Part shown: positions 12,541-23,587 of the stretch, piece after piece
How the letters are laid out: every line of letters begins with the position of its first letter
How positions within the stretch are numbered: the stretch's first letter is position 1
From: Prunus persica
Lineage: Eukaryota > Streptophyta > Magnoliopsida > Rosales > Rosaceae
Direction of reading: 5' to 3'
DNA length: 64,000 bases
Assembly (NCBI RefSeq): GCF_000346465.2
Contig: NC_034011.1
Coordinates: forward strand, 11,155,195-11,219,194
The notes under the pieces: model-generated
Seen by the model: only the letters and a program-made list of their open reading frames with translations
Databases searched by the model: none
What the model was told of the DNA's origin: nothing
Position numbers and translations under genes: made by a program

Positions 12541-12718
12541 CAAAGATATTTCGCACGCCCAACTTGACAAGCTAGTCGCAGAACACCATACTTGAGAAGC
12601 ACCAATTGTAGAGAAGGTCTTTTCGTCAACCACGAGTGAAACAAGTGACAAACTAAAGCAAAGTTCGTAGCAGAAACACAAGAGCAAATCCTAAAAAATA
12701 GGGCACATAGCTGAACAC

Positions 12719-13356
12719 AGAAATCATGTGAGCACGACAATAGGTAAGCCAGAACACAGAAACCCTGTGAGCACGGCAATAGGTAAGGCAGAACACAGAA
12801 ACCTATGAGCACGGTAGTAGATAAGGCATAACACAGAAACCCTATGAGCATGGCAGTAGGTAAGGCAGATAAGGCATAACACAGAAACCCTGTGAGCACG
12901 ATAATAGGTAAGGCATAACATAGAAACCTATGAGCACGGTAGTAGATAAGGCATAACACAGAAACCCTGTGAGCACGGCAATAGGTAAGGCAGAACATAG
13001 AAACCTATGAGCATAGCAGTAGGTAAGGCAGATAAGGCATAACACAGAAACCCTGTGAGCACGGCAATAGGTAAGGCAGAACATAGAAACCTATGAGCAT
13101 GGCAGTAGGTAGTAGATAAGGGCATAACACAGAAACCCTGTGAGCATGGCAGTAGGTAAGGCAGAACACAAAAATCCTGTGAGCACAGCAATAGGTAAGG
13201 CAGAACATAGAAACCTATGAGCACGGTAGTAGATAAGGCATAACACAGAAACCCTGTGAGCATGGCAGTAGGTAAGGCAGAACAAAAAAACTCTGTGAGC
13301 ACGACAGTAGATAAGGCAGAACACAAAAACTCTATGAGCACGACAGTAGGTAAGGC
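12719..13356. repeat. 39-bp minisatellite array, about 16 imperfect copies
   Basis: The unit is about 39 bp (consensus starts GCAGAACACAGAAACCCTG and continues TGAGCACGGCAATAGGTAAG). Some copies carry an extra 13-base GATAAGGCATAAC insert or a shortened GAAACCTATGAGC core. Because 39 is a multiple of three, all minus-strand frames stay open and yield artificial repetitive proteins. It lies just inside the copia polypurine tract. Confidence 0.93.
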
Positions 13357-13439
13357 AATACCAACGTAGGCGGTGGCAACAAATTCAAACCAGGGTTCAA
13401 ATGAATCCCAATAAAAAGCTAGACTAAATTAAGCTTTGA

Positions 13440-14345
13440 GTCTCATTAAGGTCATGTGAAAATCGAACCCAAAATAAACGGTCCTCAACCCATTTTGTAA
13501 GTTTGCAAGTCCAATCAGCAGATGGAGTTAAATGCATTTTCTTGATGCTGTTAATATCACCATAACGTGACAGAATACAAGGACACAAAAGCTCCATATA
13601 CAAGACCTTTAATTATGACAGACGGAGAAAATTTTGGCTCTCCGTTGTTGCCGGAAGGAAATTTTTTCGATCCTACCCGGCACAACAACTTGCATGCATG
13701 GTATGTAAACCAGGTGATAAGTGTTAAAGGAATATTTGTTCTAAAAACAGTGTTATTTGCTAAAAATTAATAAATAACTTCATGCAAATAATACCAAATT
13801 TAAGTCATAAAATAACACAAATAAAAAGATAAATAAAGTTTATAAAAACTAGAATATTGTCTCACAAAATACTCCAACAATTCATTAGTGTTTCTATTGC
13901 TATATTTCCTTGTCATCCTTTCTTTGATAGAAAGGGATTGAAGTTGCACAAGTTTCCAAGTTCAGGTCTTCTAAACCCATTTTGCAAGTTTCCAAGTCCA
14001 ATCATGCACGTATAAACTGTACTCAACCTTTTGGCTATTCAAATTGTAATTCGATTTCGGAGAAATGGTCTCCAAATGCATGGTTCGCTGGCTTCTTCCT
14101 TCTGCGTGATTATATTCTTTATTTCTCCTTGACAGAGCCACAATGTTTTCTTTAATACTCATGATGCTGCTACTATATTATGCCCAAATATTCCCTTTTA
14201 TTTATGCTATTTCGACACAAATGCTATTTTGAAAAGGAACCACTTTTTTTATTGCAATTGCTAGCCTTCCCTTATATATATTCCTTATGTTATCAAACCG
14301 CAACTTGTTCACAAATAAGGTGCCATGCTAACATATAGCAGAACC
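13440..14345. repeat. RLP-flanking repeat block, copy 1
   Basis: This block contains segments repeated elsewhere in the window. 13455-13490 resembles sequence just upstream of the RLP start at 18170-18205. 13490-13525 recurs at 13975-14010 and 21145-21180. 13721-13920 recurs at 48515-48720. 14120-14240 recurs at 21297-21390. 14231-14330 recurs at 47898-48000. It looks like the remains of a tandemly duplicated RLP locus. The short ORF at 13567-13770 is not recognised. Confidence 0.7.
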
Positions 14346-14756
14346 AAAACATAATTATTATTGTTTGTATGAGAGATTGTTGTATTTGAAAAATGTGCGA
14401 GGTTCAATATACGGGCTAATCCAGGACTAATTCAAACTAATTAAAGTGTGGTAACCAGATAATTAGTGGGACGTGATCCTACTAGACCCCAAGGCGGTTG
14501 CTAATAGTAGAGGTTTGTTGGTGAGCTTGTGACCAATTATAAATATATGGGCTTTTGACTGGTACCCTGTATAATTATAAATAAGCTTATTTGAGGGACA
14601 TTCTTATAGGGCCTACTTTGTCAAAAATGATTGATGGACTATTATTTTGTCAAAATAAAAAATCAAATTGGTATTTAATCCAAATTTTCCCAAGAAAAAC
14701 AAACATGTGTATAGAATGCATTACACCGTTTTACTGGGTCAAATTATAATACACTA
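14346..14756. other. Intergenic region downstream of the RLP pseudogene
   Basis: AT-rich sequence with no gene. The string AAATGTGCGAGGTTCAATAT (14391 onward) also occurs at 19820, so part of this is repeat-derived. Confidence 0.4.
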
Positions 14757-17700
14757 CTAAACATGATGAAACTTTCTTTGCAAACGAGCCACTTTCAACG
14801 CAATTGCTAGTGTTACCTTATCTTTGGTGTCGTCAAAAAATCGAAAATAAGCATACCTCCATGATTTCTTCAAGAGTAATGTGCCACAAACACCCCAAAA
14901 GCCAACAATAAAGCCAAGGATCATGCTGACATAGAACCACAATGCTCCATTATCATTTCCATCTTCATTACTATGTTTTGCATTTGTAGCAATGAAAGTG
15001 TCATCACCCAGACACTTTGGAAGAGGAACCCCACACAGTGATGGATTGTCCATATAAATGGAGGAATCACTGAGTGTTTGAAGTTGGCTGCCCAAAGGAA
15101 TTCTTCCCACCAAGTTGTTATAAGACAAATTCAAGTGGGACAAAAATGTTAAGGAAGCAAGGCTTTGAGGAATATGTCCTGAAAGATGGTTGTGTGAGAG
15201 ATCAAGAGTTTCGAGCATATGCATACTTCCAACAATTGAGGGGATGTTACTAGTCAACTGATTCCTTGACAAGTTCAAGGTACCCAATAAAGTGAGGCTA
15301 CATATCTCTTGGGGGATTTCACCTTCCAAAAAATTTGATGAAAGATCAATGCTCTTTACCAACATCAAAGTGGTGTTATACACGAGTTCTTGTCCTTTTA
15401 ATGTTAGCATGGTTGGCTCCTCATTGACATATTCGGATGTCCCGTAACTAACATTGATGAGAGAAGTCAAATTATTGAAACATTTTGGAATAGTACCTGA
15501 AAAGTTGTTGTGGCTAAGGTCGAGGATGTGAAAGTAGCCAAGATTGCACAATTTTCAGGGAATATGTCCAGTAAAAAAGTTGGATCGCAATCGTAGCATG
15601 TACAGCACAGATACATTTGATCCTCCTATCCGTGGAGGTATGCTCCTAGATAATTTGTTGCTTCCAAGATCAATACTTTTCAAAAAAGAGCAATTGTGCA
15701 AAGAATGGGGAATCTTACCACCAAAATTGTTGTTGTTGAGCTTCAATATTTCAAGAAAACTTAATACTCCCATTGTAGCGGGAATATTACCAAAGAGATT
15801 GTTGTAGGCAGCATCTACAATCCGTATATGGCTCCCCGAACTCCATGCGAGAGGGAATTCTCCAGAAAAATGATTGCTCTTCAGGAAAAGGATTGTCAGG
15901 TCTTGCATGTTGCAAATAGAAGGTGGAATAGTACCATTCAAATGATTCTCCGAAAGATACAATTCTTCCAATTTGGGCATCAACTTGTCAAAATTGGAGG
16001 GGATTGGCCCGAAAAATAAATTGCTTTCGAGATCAAAGTAAGATGCATTAGTGGACCATAGCGGCCCTCAAATTGATTATGATCCAAACTTATTCTTTCT
16101 AAATTCGAAAATCTTATCAATTTGTTTGATGAAAGTCTACCTCAGAATTGGTTTTAAGATAAAATCCAGGTATTCAAGTTGGGAAGATAACTTCAACAAC
16201 CATTCCTCTGGTATGGAATCTGATATTCCAGTTCTATAAAGACGGACATCTACCATTTCAGTCTGAGATTGAAGCCATACCCCAAAACGAGGACCTACTT
16301 TGTAGTTTATAATCTCAATTTTGTGGAGCTTGAAAGGAGGAACCCAATCATAAACACGTTGAAAACGAGGGACATGGGCTTTTGTATGTTATCCAAATTG
16401 TTGCCCATTGAAAGACTTTTCAAGTTGGTGAGATTAATGAAATGGGCTTCCGTTATATTGCCTTCCCAAGAATTCCCAAACAGACGGAGTTCAACTAGCG
16501 CGGAGAGTTGTCCTAGACTTTGTGGAATGGACCCGTTCATTTGATTATGAGAGAGGTCCAAATACTGCAAACTTTTTAACATTCCTAAGGAGGCCGGCAA
16601 TTGGCCTTCCAACCCGCAACTAGACAAATCTAGTGACTTTAATACTAGTGTATTATTTAGACAATTTGACAACCTCCCCCAAAACTCTTCAATCCCCCCA
16701 CCATCAAAATTGTTTCCCCCAAGACTTAATGTCTTTAGCTTGCATAAGTTTCCAAGTTCATCTGGAAAATGATTAGTGAAAGAATTCCCTCTTAGATCAA
16801 GTCTTTTGAGGCTAGTAAGATTGAAAATCCAGCTGGGAAATGAAGAAGTATTGAAATCATTAGTTGAAAGATCAAGGACCGAAGGTGAGGTGAAGTTAAT
16901 CCTCTGTAGAGATAGTGGAAGGCTTACTATTCAGCAAAAAGATAAGTGTAACTCCAGTAAGGAAGGAAGCATGTTAACAACATGCAGCCAATTTGTGTTG
17001 CTATGAAGATCCACTCCATTGAGATTGAGGTATTTTAGGGAAGAGAGATGAGAAAGCCAATTTAAGTTTTTGGAAGAGAGATATGAACCACCGGCATCAA
17101 GATAGTTCCTGCAAAATCTGTAAACTTAATATTGGGTAAAACCATAAGAACCCAATCCATGACCCAAGATCTTGAACTTCATGATTTTCAAAATAGCATT
17201 AGGCGGAAATTCAATTAGACTTAAATTACACACATACCTTGAATGATTAGTCTTCTACCATATCAAGATATTTGTCTTGAGCGATCCGTAGGCGAGCCGT
17301 CAGTGTGGAGGAAATAGATTTCTCTCTCTAGCCTTTTGCACGTTTAGAAAACCTTAATACGTGTCTTCATCATCAGCGTACACATAAGATGGATATGTGC
17401 ACTAGTATAGACAGAGAGGGGACCCGTTTCCTAGTGAAGCCCATAATCAACTACCACCCATCACGGTAATAATAGGAAACTACTTTTCTTTATTTGACCA
17501 ATATAATTATTCTAAATAATATTTATTAAACCAATTAAACAATTTATTTACCACATAGGTCATTTCATGTGGGCCACAAAGAATATTTATAAAATATTCT
17601 TACAAAATCTGCAAAGGAGATATTGAGATACCTCAGAGTTTTAAGCTCTCCAAAGAAGTTAGGAATGTGGATCCCTTCAAAACCATTGCAACTTAAGTCC

Positions 17701-18077
17701 AGGTAATGCAAGTGTTTCAAGCTAAGCAAAGAAGGATTTATCTTACCCCCCAAACAAGACTTGTTATAAGCCAACTCATCCCACTCTTCATCAGTCGTGG
17801 AATCTAGATATGGATTGCGGAGATCCATTTGGGAAACATGACCTGTGCGGTTGTTGCATGAAATCCCTTCCTAGTTGCAGCAATCATGACCCACCCAAGA
17901 AGAAAGCCTAACAGAGGGATCAGTAAGATCTTGTTTGAAGCTCGCAAGTGCTTTCCTTTCTTCCTCAATGCATATTGATTTCGCCTTCACAGCAGTACTG
18001 GTTGCAAGTCGAATACCCAATAAGCACAACGAAAGGAGCAAATAGTGAGAAATATTGATCAGGTGATGGATTTTCAT
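14757..18077 (-). pseudogene. LRR receptor-like protein (EIX/Cf type), heavily disrupted
   Basis: The minus strand encodes, in order, a start at 18077, a hydrophobic signal peptide, an LRRNT domain ending HDCCN, many plant-type LRRs (LxxLxLSxNxLxGxIP), an acidic juxtamembrane segment, one transmembrane helix (about WFYVSMILGFIVGFWGVCG, near 14900) and a short basic tail with no kinase. This is the layout of cell-surface immune receptors such as EIX2-like RLPs, which signal through partner kinases. Breaks: TAG at 17871-17873 in the CCNW motif, a 486-bp solo LTR at 17119-17604 with a small loss of LRR codons beside it, TGA at 16931-16933, frameshifts near 16345 and 16066, and TGA at 15555-15557. 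The family is normally intronless, so the 17.1-17.6 kb gap is an insertion and not an intron. Confidence 0.92.
17119..17604. mobile_element. 486-bp solo LTR inserted in the RLP pseudogene
   Basis: The ends are TGTAAACTTA and ATTCTTACA, again TG...CA and partly inverted-repeat. They are flanked by AAATC at 17114-17118 and AAATC at 17605-17609. No ORF is present. On the minus strand the sequence begins TGTAAGAATATT, with promoter-like AT-rich sequence followed by a purine-rich leader, so the LTR probably reads minus. The family is not identified. Confidence 0.87.
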
Positions 18078-18397
18078 TTTTTTTGGAATCAAGTTTTCTG
18101 AATTTGATGAAGATGAGCACACAAGAAGTGGACTCGACGATGCATTTATACAAGGCTGCTTGCTAGCGAGTGTAAAAATGAAACCCAAAATCAACGGTCC
18201 AGGTCCTGAATTTAATTTATTGTGGTAAGTAGATGTAGAAGAAAAAAGAAAAATGTAATGCCAAAGGGTTTGTATTTACACCCTGAAACTGATTATTTAT
18301 CTTCAGATTTTCTACTTTTTGTTTGCTGCACGAACGGTTCTCTCTCTTCACTTTCACTATATCAATGTACATTACTATCTAGACCTTTGGTCCTTGC

Positions 18398-19106
18398 GGG
18401 TGCAGAAAAAATATTTTTAATCACTTAAGCTACAAGTTTAGTAAAAAAAAAATCCTAGCCCCCTTTCTCCCAAAAAAACACTCTTCGAGCTTTTTTCACT
18501 TTGAGGGGGGAAGAAGCCATTGTTCTTCCCCCCTCTCCTCTCTTCTCTTCCTCTCTTCCTCCTTTCACCTCTTCCTCCATTTTCAAAGACAAAGGGTTTT
18601 CCCTATTTGTCTTAGTTTTGTTATGATTTTCATCCAACCATTATTGGCGACTGCGGCTCAGCGTCGAATCTTCACCTGTATTTCGGCGTCGGACCTCCAC
18701 CACCATCTTTTTTGCAATTTCTTTATGTTTGAAATAAGTTGCAGAGACTCTTTGGTTTCTCTGTGTAGTTTTCACCTCTCCTTTTGTGAGAGTTTTTCAT
18801 CTCTCCTTTGTGAGAGCTTTTCATCTCTCATTGGTGAAAGTTTTAGTATTGTTATGGCTTGGTTTTTTCAAGCTTTATCTCTTTTTTATTATTCCAAGTT
18901 TGCAATCTTAGTTGGGATGCCTATGCCAGAATTTCTTCGATCTTGTCTGATCGTTGGTGGAGACATACCTGATTTTCTTAATTTTGATATTAGACCGCTC
19001 CGTTATTGTAATGGCCCTTTTGTGGCTAGTTTGTATTGGCTCTTTGTGGCTAGTGATTTTTTTGGCTGAATTATGAATGCAATCATAGAATTTCTATATA
19101 AAAAAA
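18398..19106 (+). mobile_element. Poly(A) retroposon (LINE-derived or similar) with 17-bp target duplication
   Basis: AGACCTTTGGTCCTTGC occurs at 18381-18397 and again at 19107-19123. The insert ends with TATATAAAAAAAA directly before the second copy. A 15-20-bp duplication plus a 3' A-tail is the mark of target-primed reverse transcription. The insert has a CT-rich first third (18500-18600) that resembles a LINE leader. It also has an open stretch at 18623-19069 with no recognised domain. I cannot tell whether it is an internally deleted LINE or a retroposed transcript. Confidence 0.85.
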
Positions 19107-19123
19107 AGACCTTTGGTCCTTGC

Positions 19124-19506
19124 ATTTTCTCCTTCCTAGACATATACTCATCACTCTATAAATCTATGTGTAAAACCCAATTTCAAACTTATATGTATAT
19201 ATACGTTAAAAAAAATATAAGTATATTATTTACAACAAAAAAAAAAATTTAACTAAGTTAGTTACTTTGTAATTGGAATTTTCATAAATTAAAAATAGAT
19301 ACATAATAATTTATAGAAAACATAGGTACATTATTTATAAAAATAAATAAATGTATTTATATATAGGTATACTATTTATGCACACAAAAATTGGGTCAGA
19401 AAATAGGTCCGTCTCCGTTATGTCTTTTTGATGTTATGTCCGTAATGCACACAAAAATTGTGCCACTTTTAAAGGACAATACTTTAACTTTTTTGTATTA
19501 TAAGTA
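19124..19506. other. AT-rich intergenic sequence
   Basis: No gene is visible. Short repeated strings such as CACACAAAAATTG (19381 and 19448) and TATA-rich runs are the only structure. Confidence 0.4.
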
Positions 19507-19544
19507 CTAGCCCCTTGACACATGCTCACGCATGTGCCAATTGG

Positions 19545-19577
<33 letters not shown>

Positions 19578-19795
19578 AAGAAAAAATAACGGAGTAGTTA
19601 TGTTCCATAAAAGTAGGACCTATTATCTTATTTTGTTTTTAATTTTAATTTTTTTAATATTAAAAAATGTGAATTTACGATATTATCCTCATTTAATTAA
19701 TAATTTCAATTCTTAATGTTTGAATTAACAAAGGACATTTTCTGGTATTTTGAATGTTTCACCATTCTCTGCCTTTTGCTTTATATATATATAGA
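19507..19795 (-). mobile_element. 289-bp non-autonomous Helitron
   Basis: Read on the minus strand the element starts TCTATATATATATAAAG (19795 downward) and ends in a hairpin (CACATGC-loop-GCATGTG, in 19519-19537) followed within about a dozen bases by CTAG at 19507-19510. The flanking host bases are A before TC and T after CTAG. The 5' TC, 3' hairpin plus CTRR and A/T insertion are the defining Helitron features. It includes a T27 run (plus-strand 19545-19571) and no coding capacity, so it depends on a RepHel protein elsewhere. Confidence 0.85.
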
Positions 19796-20256
19796 TAATT
19801 AATTTTGAAATATACCTATAAATGTGCGAGGTTCAATATACCTACAATATATATAATATATACTTATAAATAAGTATAGGTAAATTATTTAACAATATAC
19901 ATATAAATGCGTATAGATAAATTATTTATCCATATTTTTTTTTCCTATGGATTTACCTTAGTTTGTTGTATATTAATTTACATACGTACCTAGAGGCATA
20001 GGTTGCTATGAAAAAATGTAGGTAAATTCATGTACCTAAACACATAGGGGTCAAGACCTATAGAGAGCAACATGTTATTTCCCTTTGAATAAATTAATTT
20101 CAAACTATATTAATTATTAAACTGGTATAAATAAAAGGAAATAAATAAGCTATTAATTTTGAAAATTAAAATACTAAATGATCAAGTAGTCAAATTTGAA
20201 AAAGAAAAAAAAAACCCCAAGTATATTCTTGTCTTTTATAGGAAGAACGAGTATAT
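19796..20256. other. AT-rich intergenic sequence with short TATA-rich repeats
   Basis: No gene. Degenerate copies of TATANNTATAAATNNGTATAGGTAAATTATTTA recur between 19800 and 20060, resembling similar strings near 19190-19370. Confidence 0.4.
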
Positions 20257-20266
20257 TTAAACCATA

Positions 20267-20791
20267 GGGTTAATCGTTTTATTAGTCTCTGAACTTAGAC
20301 CCGATTTGTATTTGAGTACCTCAATTTTCAAAATAGTTCACGTGGTCCTTCAACTTCACTTTCATTAGAACAAATGCTCCTACCGTTAATTTTGTTAACT
20401 TTTCTATTAAATACAAGGGCAAAATGATATTTTTGTATCAAAATTGATTAAAATATGAATTAAAAAATTAAAAAACTAAAAAATTAAATTTAAACTCTCT
20501 CTCTCCCCCTCTATCCCAATTTCTACACCCGAAACTTATTTATTTATTTGGTTTTTTATTTGATTTTTTTATTATTATTTTAAAGATATGATTTTTTTTA
20601 TTCATTATTTTGGTTTTAATATACAATTACTATTTTGCCTCTGCATTTAACAGAAAAAGTTAACAAAATTGACGGTAGGACAATTTGTCCTAATGAAAGT
20701 GAAGTTAAAGGATTACGAGAATCATTTTAGAAATTGAGGTACTCAAATGCAAATCGGGTCTAAATTCAGGAACTAATAAAATGATTAACCC
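20267..20791. mobile_element. 525-bp long-TIR element (MULE-type MITE) with 10-bp target duplication
   Basis: The two ends are imperfect inverted repeats of about 150 bp: GGGTTAATCGTTTTATTAG at the left and its complement at 20775-20791. TTAAACCATA flanks both sides (20257-20266 and 20792-20801). Long terminal inverted repeats and a 9-10-bp duplication fit Mutator-like MITEs. The centre is AT-rich and non-coding. Confidence 0.87.
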
Positions 20792-20801
20792 TTAAACCAT
20801 A

Positions 20802-21139
20802 TGACAGTAATTACACCAAACTTTTAATTACTTTTTTATTAAAATAAGAAAAAAAAACTGACCCATTAAATCCTTGGAATCTATATAAAATTGAAACACA
20901 ATTAATCGGCATTGAGAAATAATTGGTCAGTTCGGCAAATTCTAGCCATGGTTCTCTCTGTCTCTGCAGTGCACTATGTCAATTGACATTACTATCTGTG
21001 CTGGCCCACCTTGAAATGACAAAGAACGTGAGCGAGGGGGCTTTCTAGTCTCCATCACATGTCAGTACCAAACAAATGCCCCGGCGGACACACACGAGGT
21101 GACACCGCAAAAGAAAAGGATTGAGGATACACAACATTC
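20802..21139. other. Intergenic sequence
   Basis: No gene or clear repeat boundary is visible. It leads into the second RLP-flank repeat block. Confidence 0.35.
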
Positions 21140-21391
21140 CGAGTCCTTAACGCATTTTGCAAGTTTGCAAGTCCAATCAGGTACATGGAATTATATGCAT
21201 GAAACCCGACTTGGCACAATTTCCACAAGTTACAATAGAAGATTCAGAAATTGCTTTACCACTTTTTTTTTTTATGGTTGATATCGTATTATGCATGAAA
21301 CCTAACAGAGCCACAATGTTTTCTTCAGTACTCATGATGCTGTTATAGCCAAATATTCACTTTTATTTATGCTATTTTGACACAAATGGGT
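21140..21391. repeat. RLP-flanking repeat block, copy 2 (left half)
   Basis: 21145-21180 matches 13490-13525 and 13975-14010. 21297-21390 matches 14120-14240 (ACAGAGCCACAATGTTTTCTT and on). The match stops at about 21391, and the sequence that should follow is found at 47898, beyond the nested insertions. Confidence 0.75.
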
Positions 21392-21761
21392 ATTCAGTTT
21401 TATTTTTATTTTTTAGTGGTAAGTGAAACATGTAGTAGAAAAATTAAATCAAATGCCAAATGTAAAATGGTGTTTACATCAAATGTTGTCCCACCCTCAA
21501 ATTTCAAACAACGCAAGATAAGAGTTCTCTAGTCTAGTCTCTATATATAACGTGACAAGTTTAAGCACATAAAAAGCATATATCAATCAAGAGTCTCACA
21601 ATTTTTGGTTTTGTGTGTGGTGTCAAAGCCTGCTCTCATCAAGTGGCTCCTTTCCTGGACAACGACTAACATCCACCGCACTATATACTCTTTTAGATGT
21701 GAAAATCTTAGATATCCAAATATAAGTCTTGAAAGTTTGAAAATTAATACATATGCAACGG

Positions 21762-22679
21762 AGACTTTGAGGGTCTCCATAGCATCTATTATATATATAA
21801 GTCTTGGATTGAATGGCTGAGATTATGTTTCATTAATTACTTAAATTAAATTAAATCTCTAATGCCAAGTAAATTTCATTTTTATTTATTAATTATGATA
21901 ATCCCAAAAATCACTCAATTATCTTTCCCCTTTTTGTTTTCTTATCATGATCTTCTCAATTAATAACCTGCGAAACCTCACCATTATCTTCCCCTTGCCA
22001 TTGTCATCTACACCAACCGAGCATTCTTCCACGACATAGAAAATCTGTCTCAAGCTACCAATATTGAAGAGAAAATAAGATATTAATATTTAAAAGAAAA
22101 GGCCCAAATTTGTTGCAATATTTCTTCTCCACCGTTTGGTTGATCTAACTCTCTTTCTCTCTTTCTGTTTTTTTTCCTAAAATCTTAATGGCTTACAAGC
22201 TTTTATTCATTATGATTAATAGTAACTTTAAAAAATATATGGCAAAAGACAGTTTGCTGTGCAGTTCATTGTGTGTGTGGATGGGGTGTTATCCTCAAGC
22301 CTTTACTTTGAGAGTCATAATCTATGTATAACTGTAACAATCCAAAAACTAAGCAGTAAAAAAGCAAAACACAAAGTTAGGGATAGAGAAGAAAAAGAAT
22401 CAGAAACCTGTAAAGCTTTTAGAAGAAAGAGGAGGAGGATGGGAAAGTCATTAAATGAAGAATTCTAGAGGATATGAAATAAGAAGATTTTATAAAACAT
22501 TGATTGACAATAGAGAAATAAGAAAGAGAAAGTCAATTAATAATTATTTTTAATACATATTTTTCTTAAAAATATATAATTAATTTAGTTAATCTTAGCC
22601 ATTCGATCCATTCTAATCTAATGGTTGAAAATTTGTGTCAAAACTTGTGTCAAAAATATAGTGCTACGGATCCGTCCCC

Positions 22680-22680
<1 letters not shown>
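21762..22680. mobile_element. Possible degenerate MITE
   Basis: The left end (GGGTCTCCATAGCA, then TTGGATTGAATGGCTGAGATT) and the complement of the right end (GGGGACGGATCCGTAGCA, then TGGATCGAATGGCTAAGATT) align as imperfect inverted repeats. I could not find a convincing target duplication. The interior (21850-22550) shows no gene. Confidence 0.45.

Positions 22681-22686
<6 letters not shown>

Positions 22687-22715
<29 letters not shown>
22687..22715. repeat. (TG)n microsatellite
   Basis: Uninterrupted TG dinucleotides over about 29 bases, directly after a TATATA run. Confidence 0.95.
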
Positions 22716-22717
<2 letters not shown>

Positions 22718-22722
22718 AGATG

Positions 22723-22832
22723 ATAATTTCGCGAACCACATGAACCATTTGCGATAAAGATAGAAGAACTAGTGAAATGAAACAGTTACTTATTTTTCAT
22801 TACAATACAGTGAAAATAAAAAAACAAAAAAC
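22723..22832. repeat. About 110-bp direct repeat, left copy, flanking the nested insertion
   Basis: This sequence (GAACCATTTGCGATAAAGATAGAAG onward) recurs at 47700-47806 as GCAACCATTTGCGATAGAAATAGAAG with scattered differences. The two copies sit immediately outside the ends of the nested LTR/virus/gypsy block. The repeat is far too long to be an LTR-element target duplication. Confidence 0.8.
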
Positions 22833-23045
22833 ATGACAGGATCCGACCCAAATTCCACTTTGGAATCCGAGCCGAACCTTGTGAGTGTCTGACATCTGGC
22901 TAATGTTGGGCACAAAGACCAAACTGCCATTCTAACTAAAAATCCACTTTTTAAAATAAGATTATCTTCTACCAAACATTTGGCAGAGTTTCCCCTGTAA
23001 TTTACTCATTTCTCAAAATTTTCACCTGTCATCTCATTTTCCCCC
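22833..23045 (-). mobile_element. Left fragment of a degenerate solo LTR, same family as 7277-9864
   Basis: Starting at TGACAGGATCC, this is the reverse complement of the last about 200 bases of the LTR at 7277-9864. Shared strings include AAATTCCACTTTGGAATCCGA and GGCAGAGTTTCCC. Homology ends near 23031, just before the viral sequence. Confidence 0.82.
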
Positions 23046-23520
23046 TGGGAGACACAAAAGAAGAACAAAAGGGCTCAGAGGAGACCAAGACTTAAAAAAC
23101 AGATTTGAAATAAATCAAAGTAAAATTTAATTAAAGCGTAAATACATAAGATTCTTAACTCACAGATTGCATGAATGAAAATGTAACTAATCATTTAAAT
23201 TAATGTTTAGGAACAAAAATAGGATTAACATAAGATTAGCTTGATAATTTTATTGACTTAGGAAAACTTGGAAAACATGAAAATAAAACTTATAGAAAGC
23301 AATGCCACGCAGGACACTCACACTTCTACTGAACACTCGCACTCTCGCTGAAGTTCTTTTATAACTGAAAAATAACAAAGAAGACTGGAAGGAAAAGCTT
23401 CCGATTGCAAATGACTTGGGGCTTCTACTTAAAAGACTTGGTATTCAGAAGAAGACAAAAAAACACTTGAAATTAACTTCTGCTTTAACTCGGGCATCTT
23501 TACTTTAACTCTGGCACCTT
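23046..23520 (-). repeat. Terminal direct repeat of the endogenous virus, distal copy
   Basis: Matches 45514-45958 along its length (for example AACTTAAAAAACAGATTTG is shared as ACTTAAAAAACAGATTTG), with roughly 18-20 differences by eye. In viral orientation it ends inside a C-run, right where the other copy has its C20 run and primer site. Confidence 0.85.
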
Positions 23521-23587
23521 TGCTTTAACTCTGGCATCTTTACTTTAACTCTGGGCATCTTTACTTTCGGCCACTTTGTAGAAAGGC

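Noticed and set aside
12498..13341. Long minus-strand ORFs rich in Leu/Cys/Ala across the minisatellite
   Set aside because: They exist in several frames at once because the unit is 39 bp. The amino-acid pattern is just the repeat.
12719..13356. CRISPR-like array
   Set aside because: There are no unique spacers between the repeats, the units are contiguous and the context is plant nuclear DNA.
13567..13770. Short ORF with a GT-like end that looks exon-like
   Set aside because: No family was recognised and no neighbouring exon was found. It may be a gene scrap inside the RLP-flank repeat, but it cannot be supported.
17110..17610. Intron in the RLP gene
   Set aside because: A TG...CA element with an AAATC duplication explains the gap better. 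Splice signals are not at the expected frame positions and the family is intronless.
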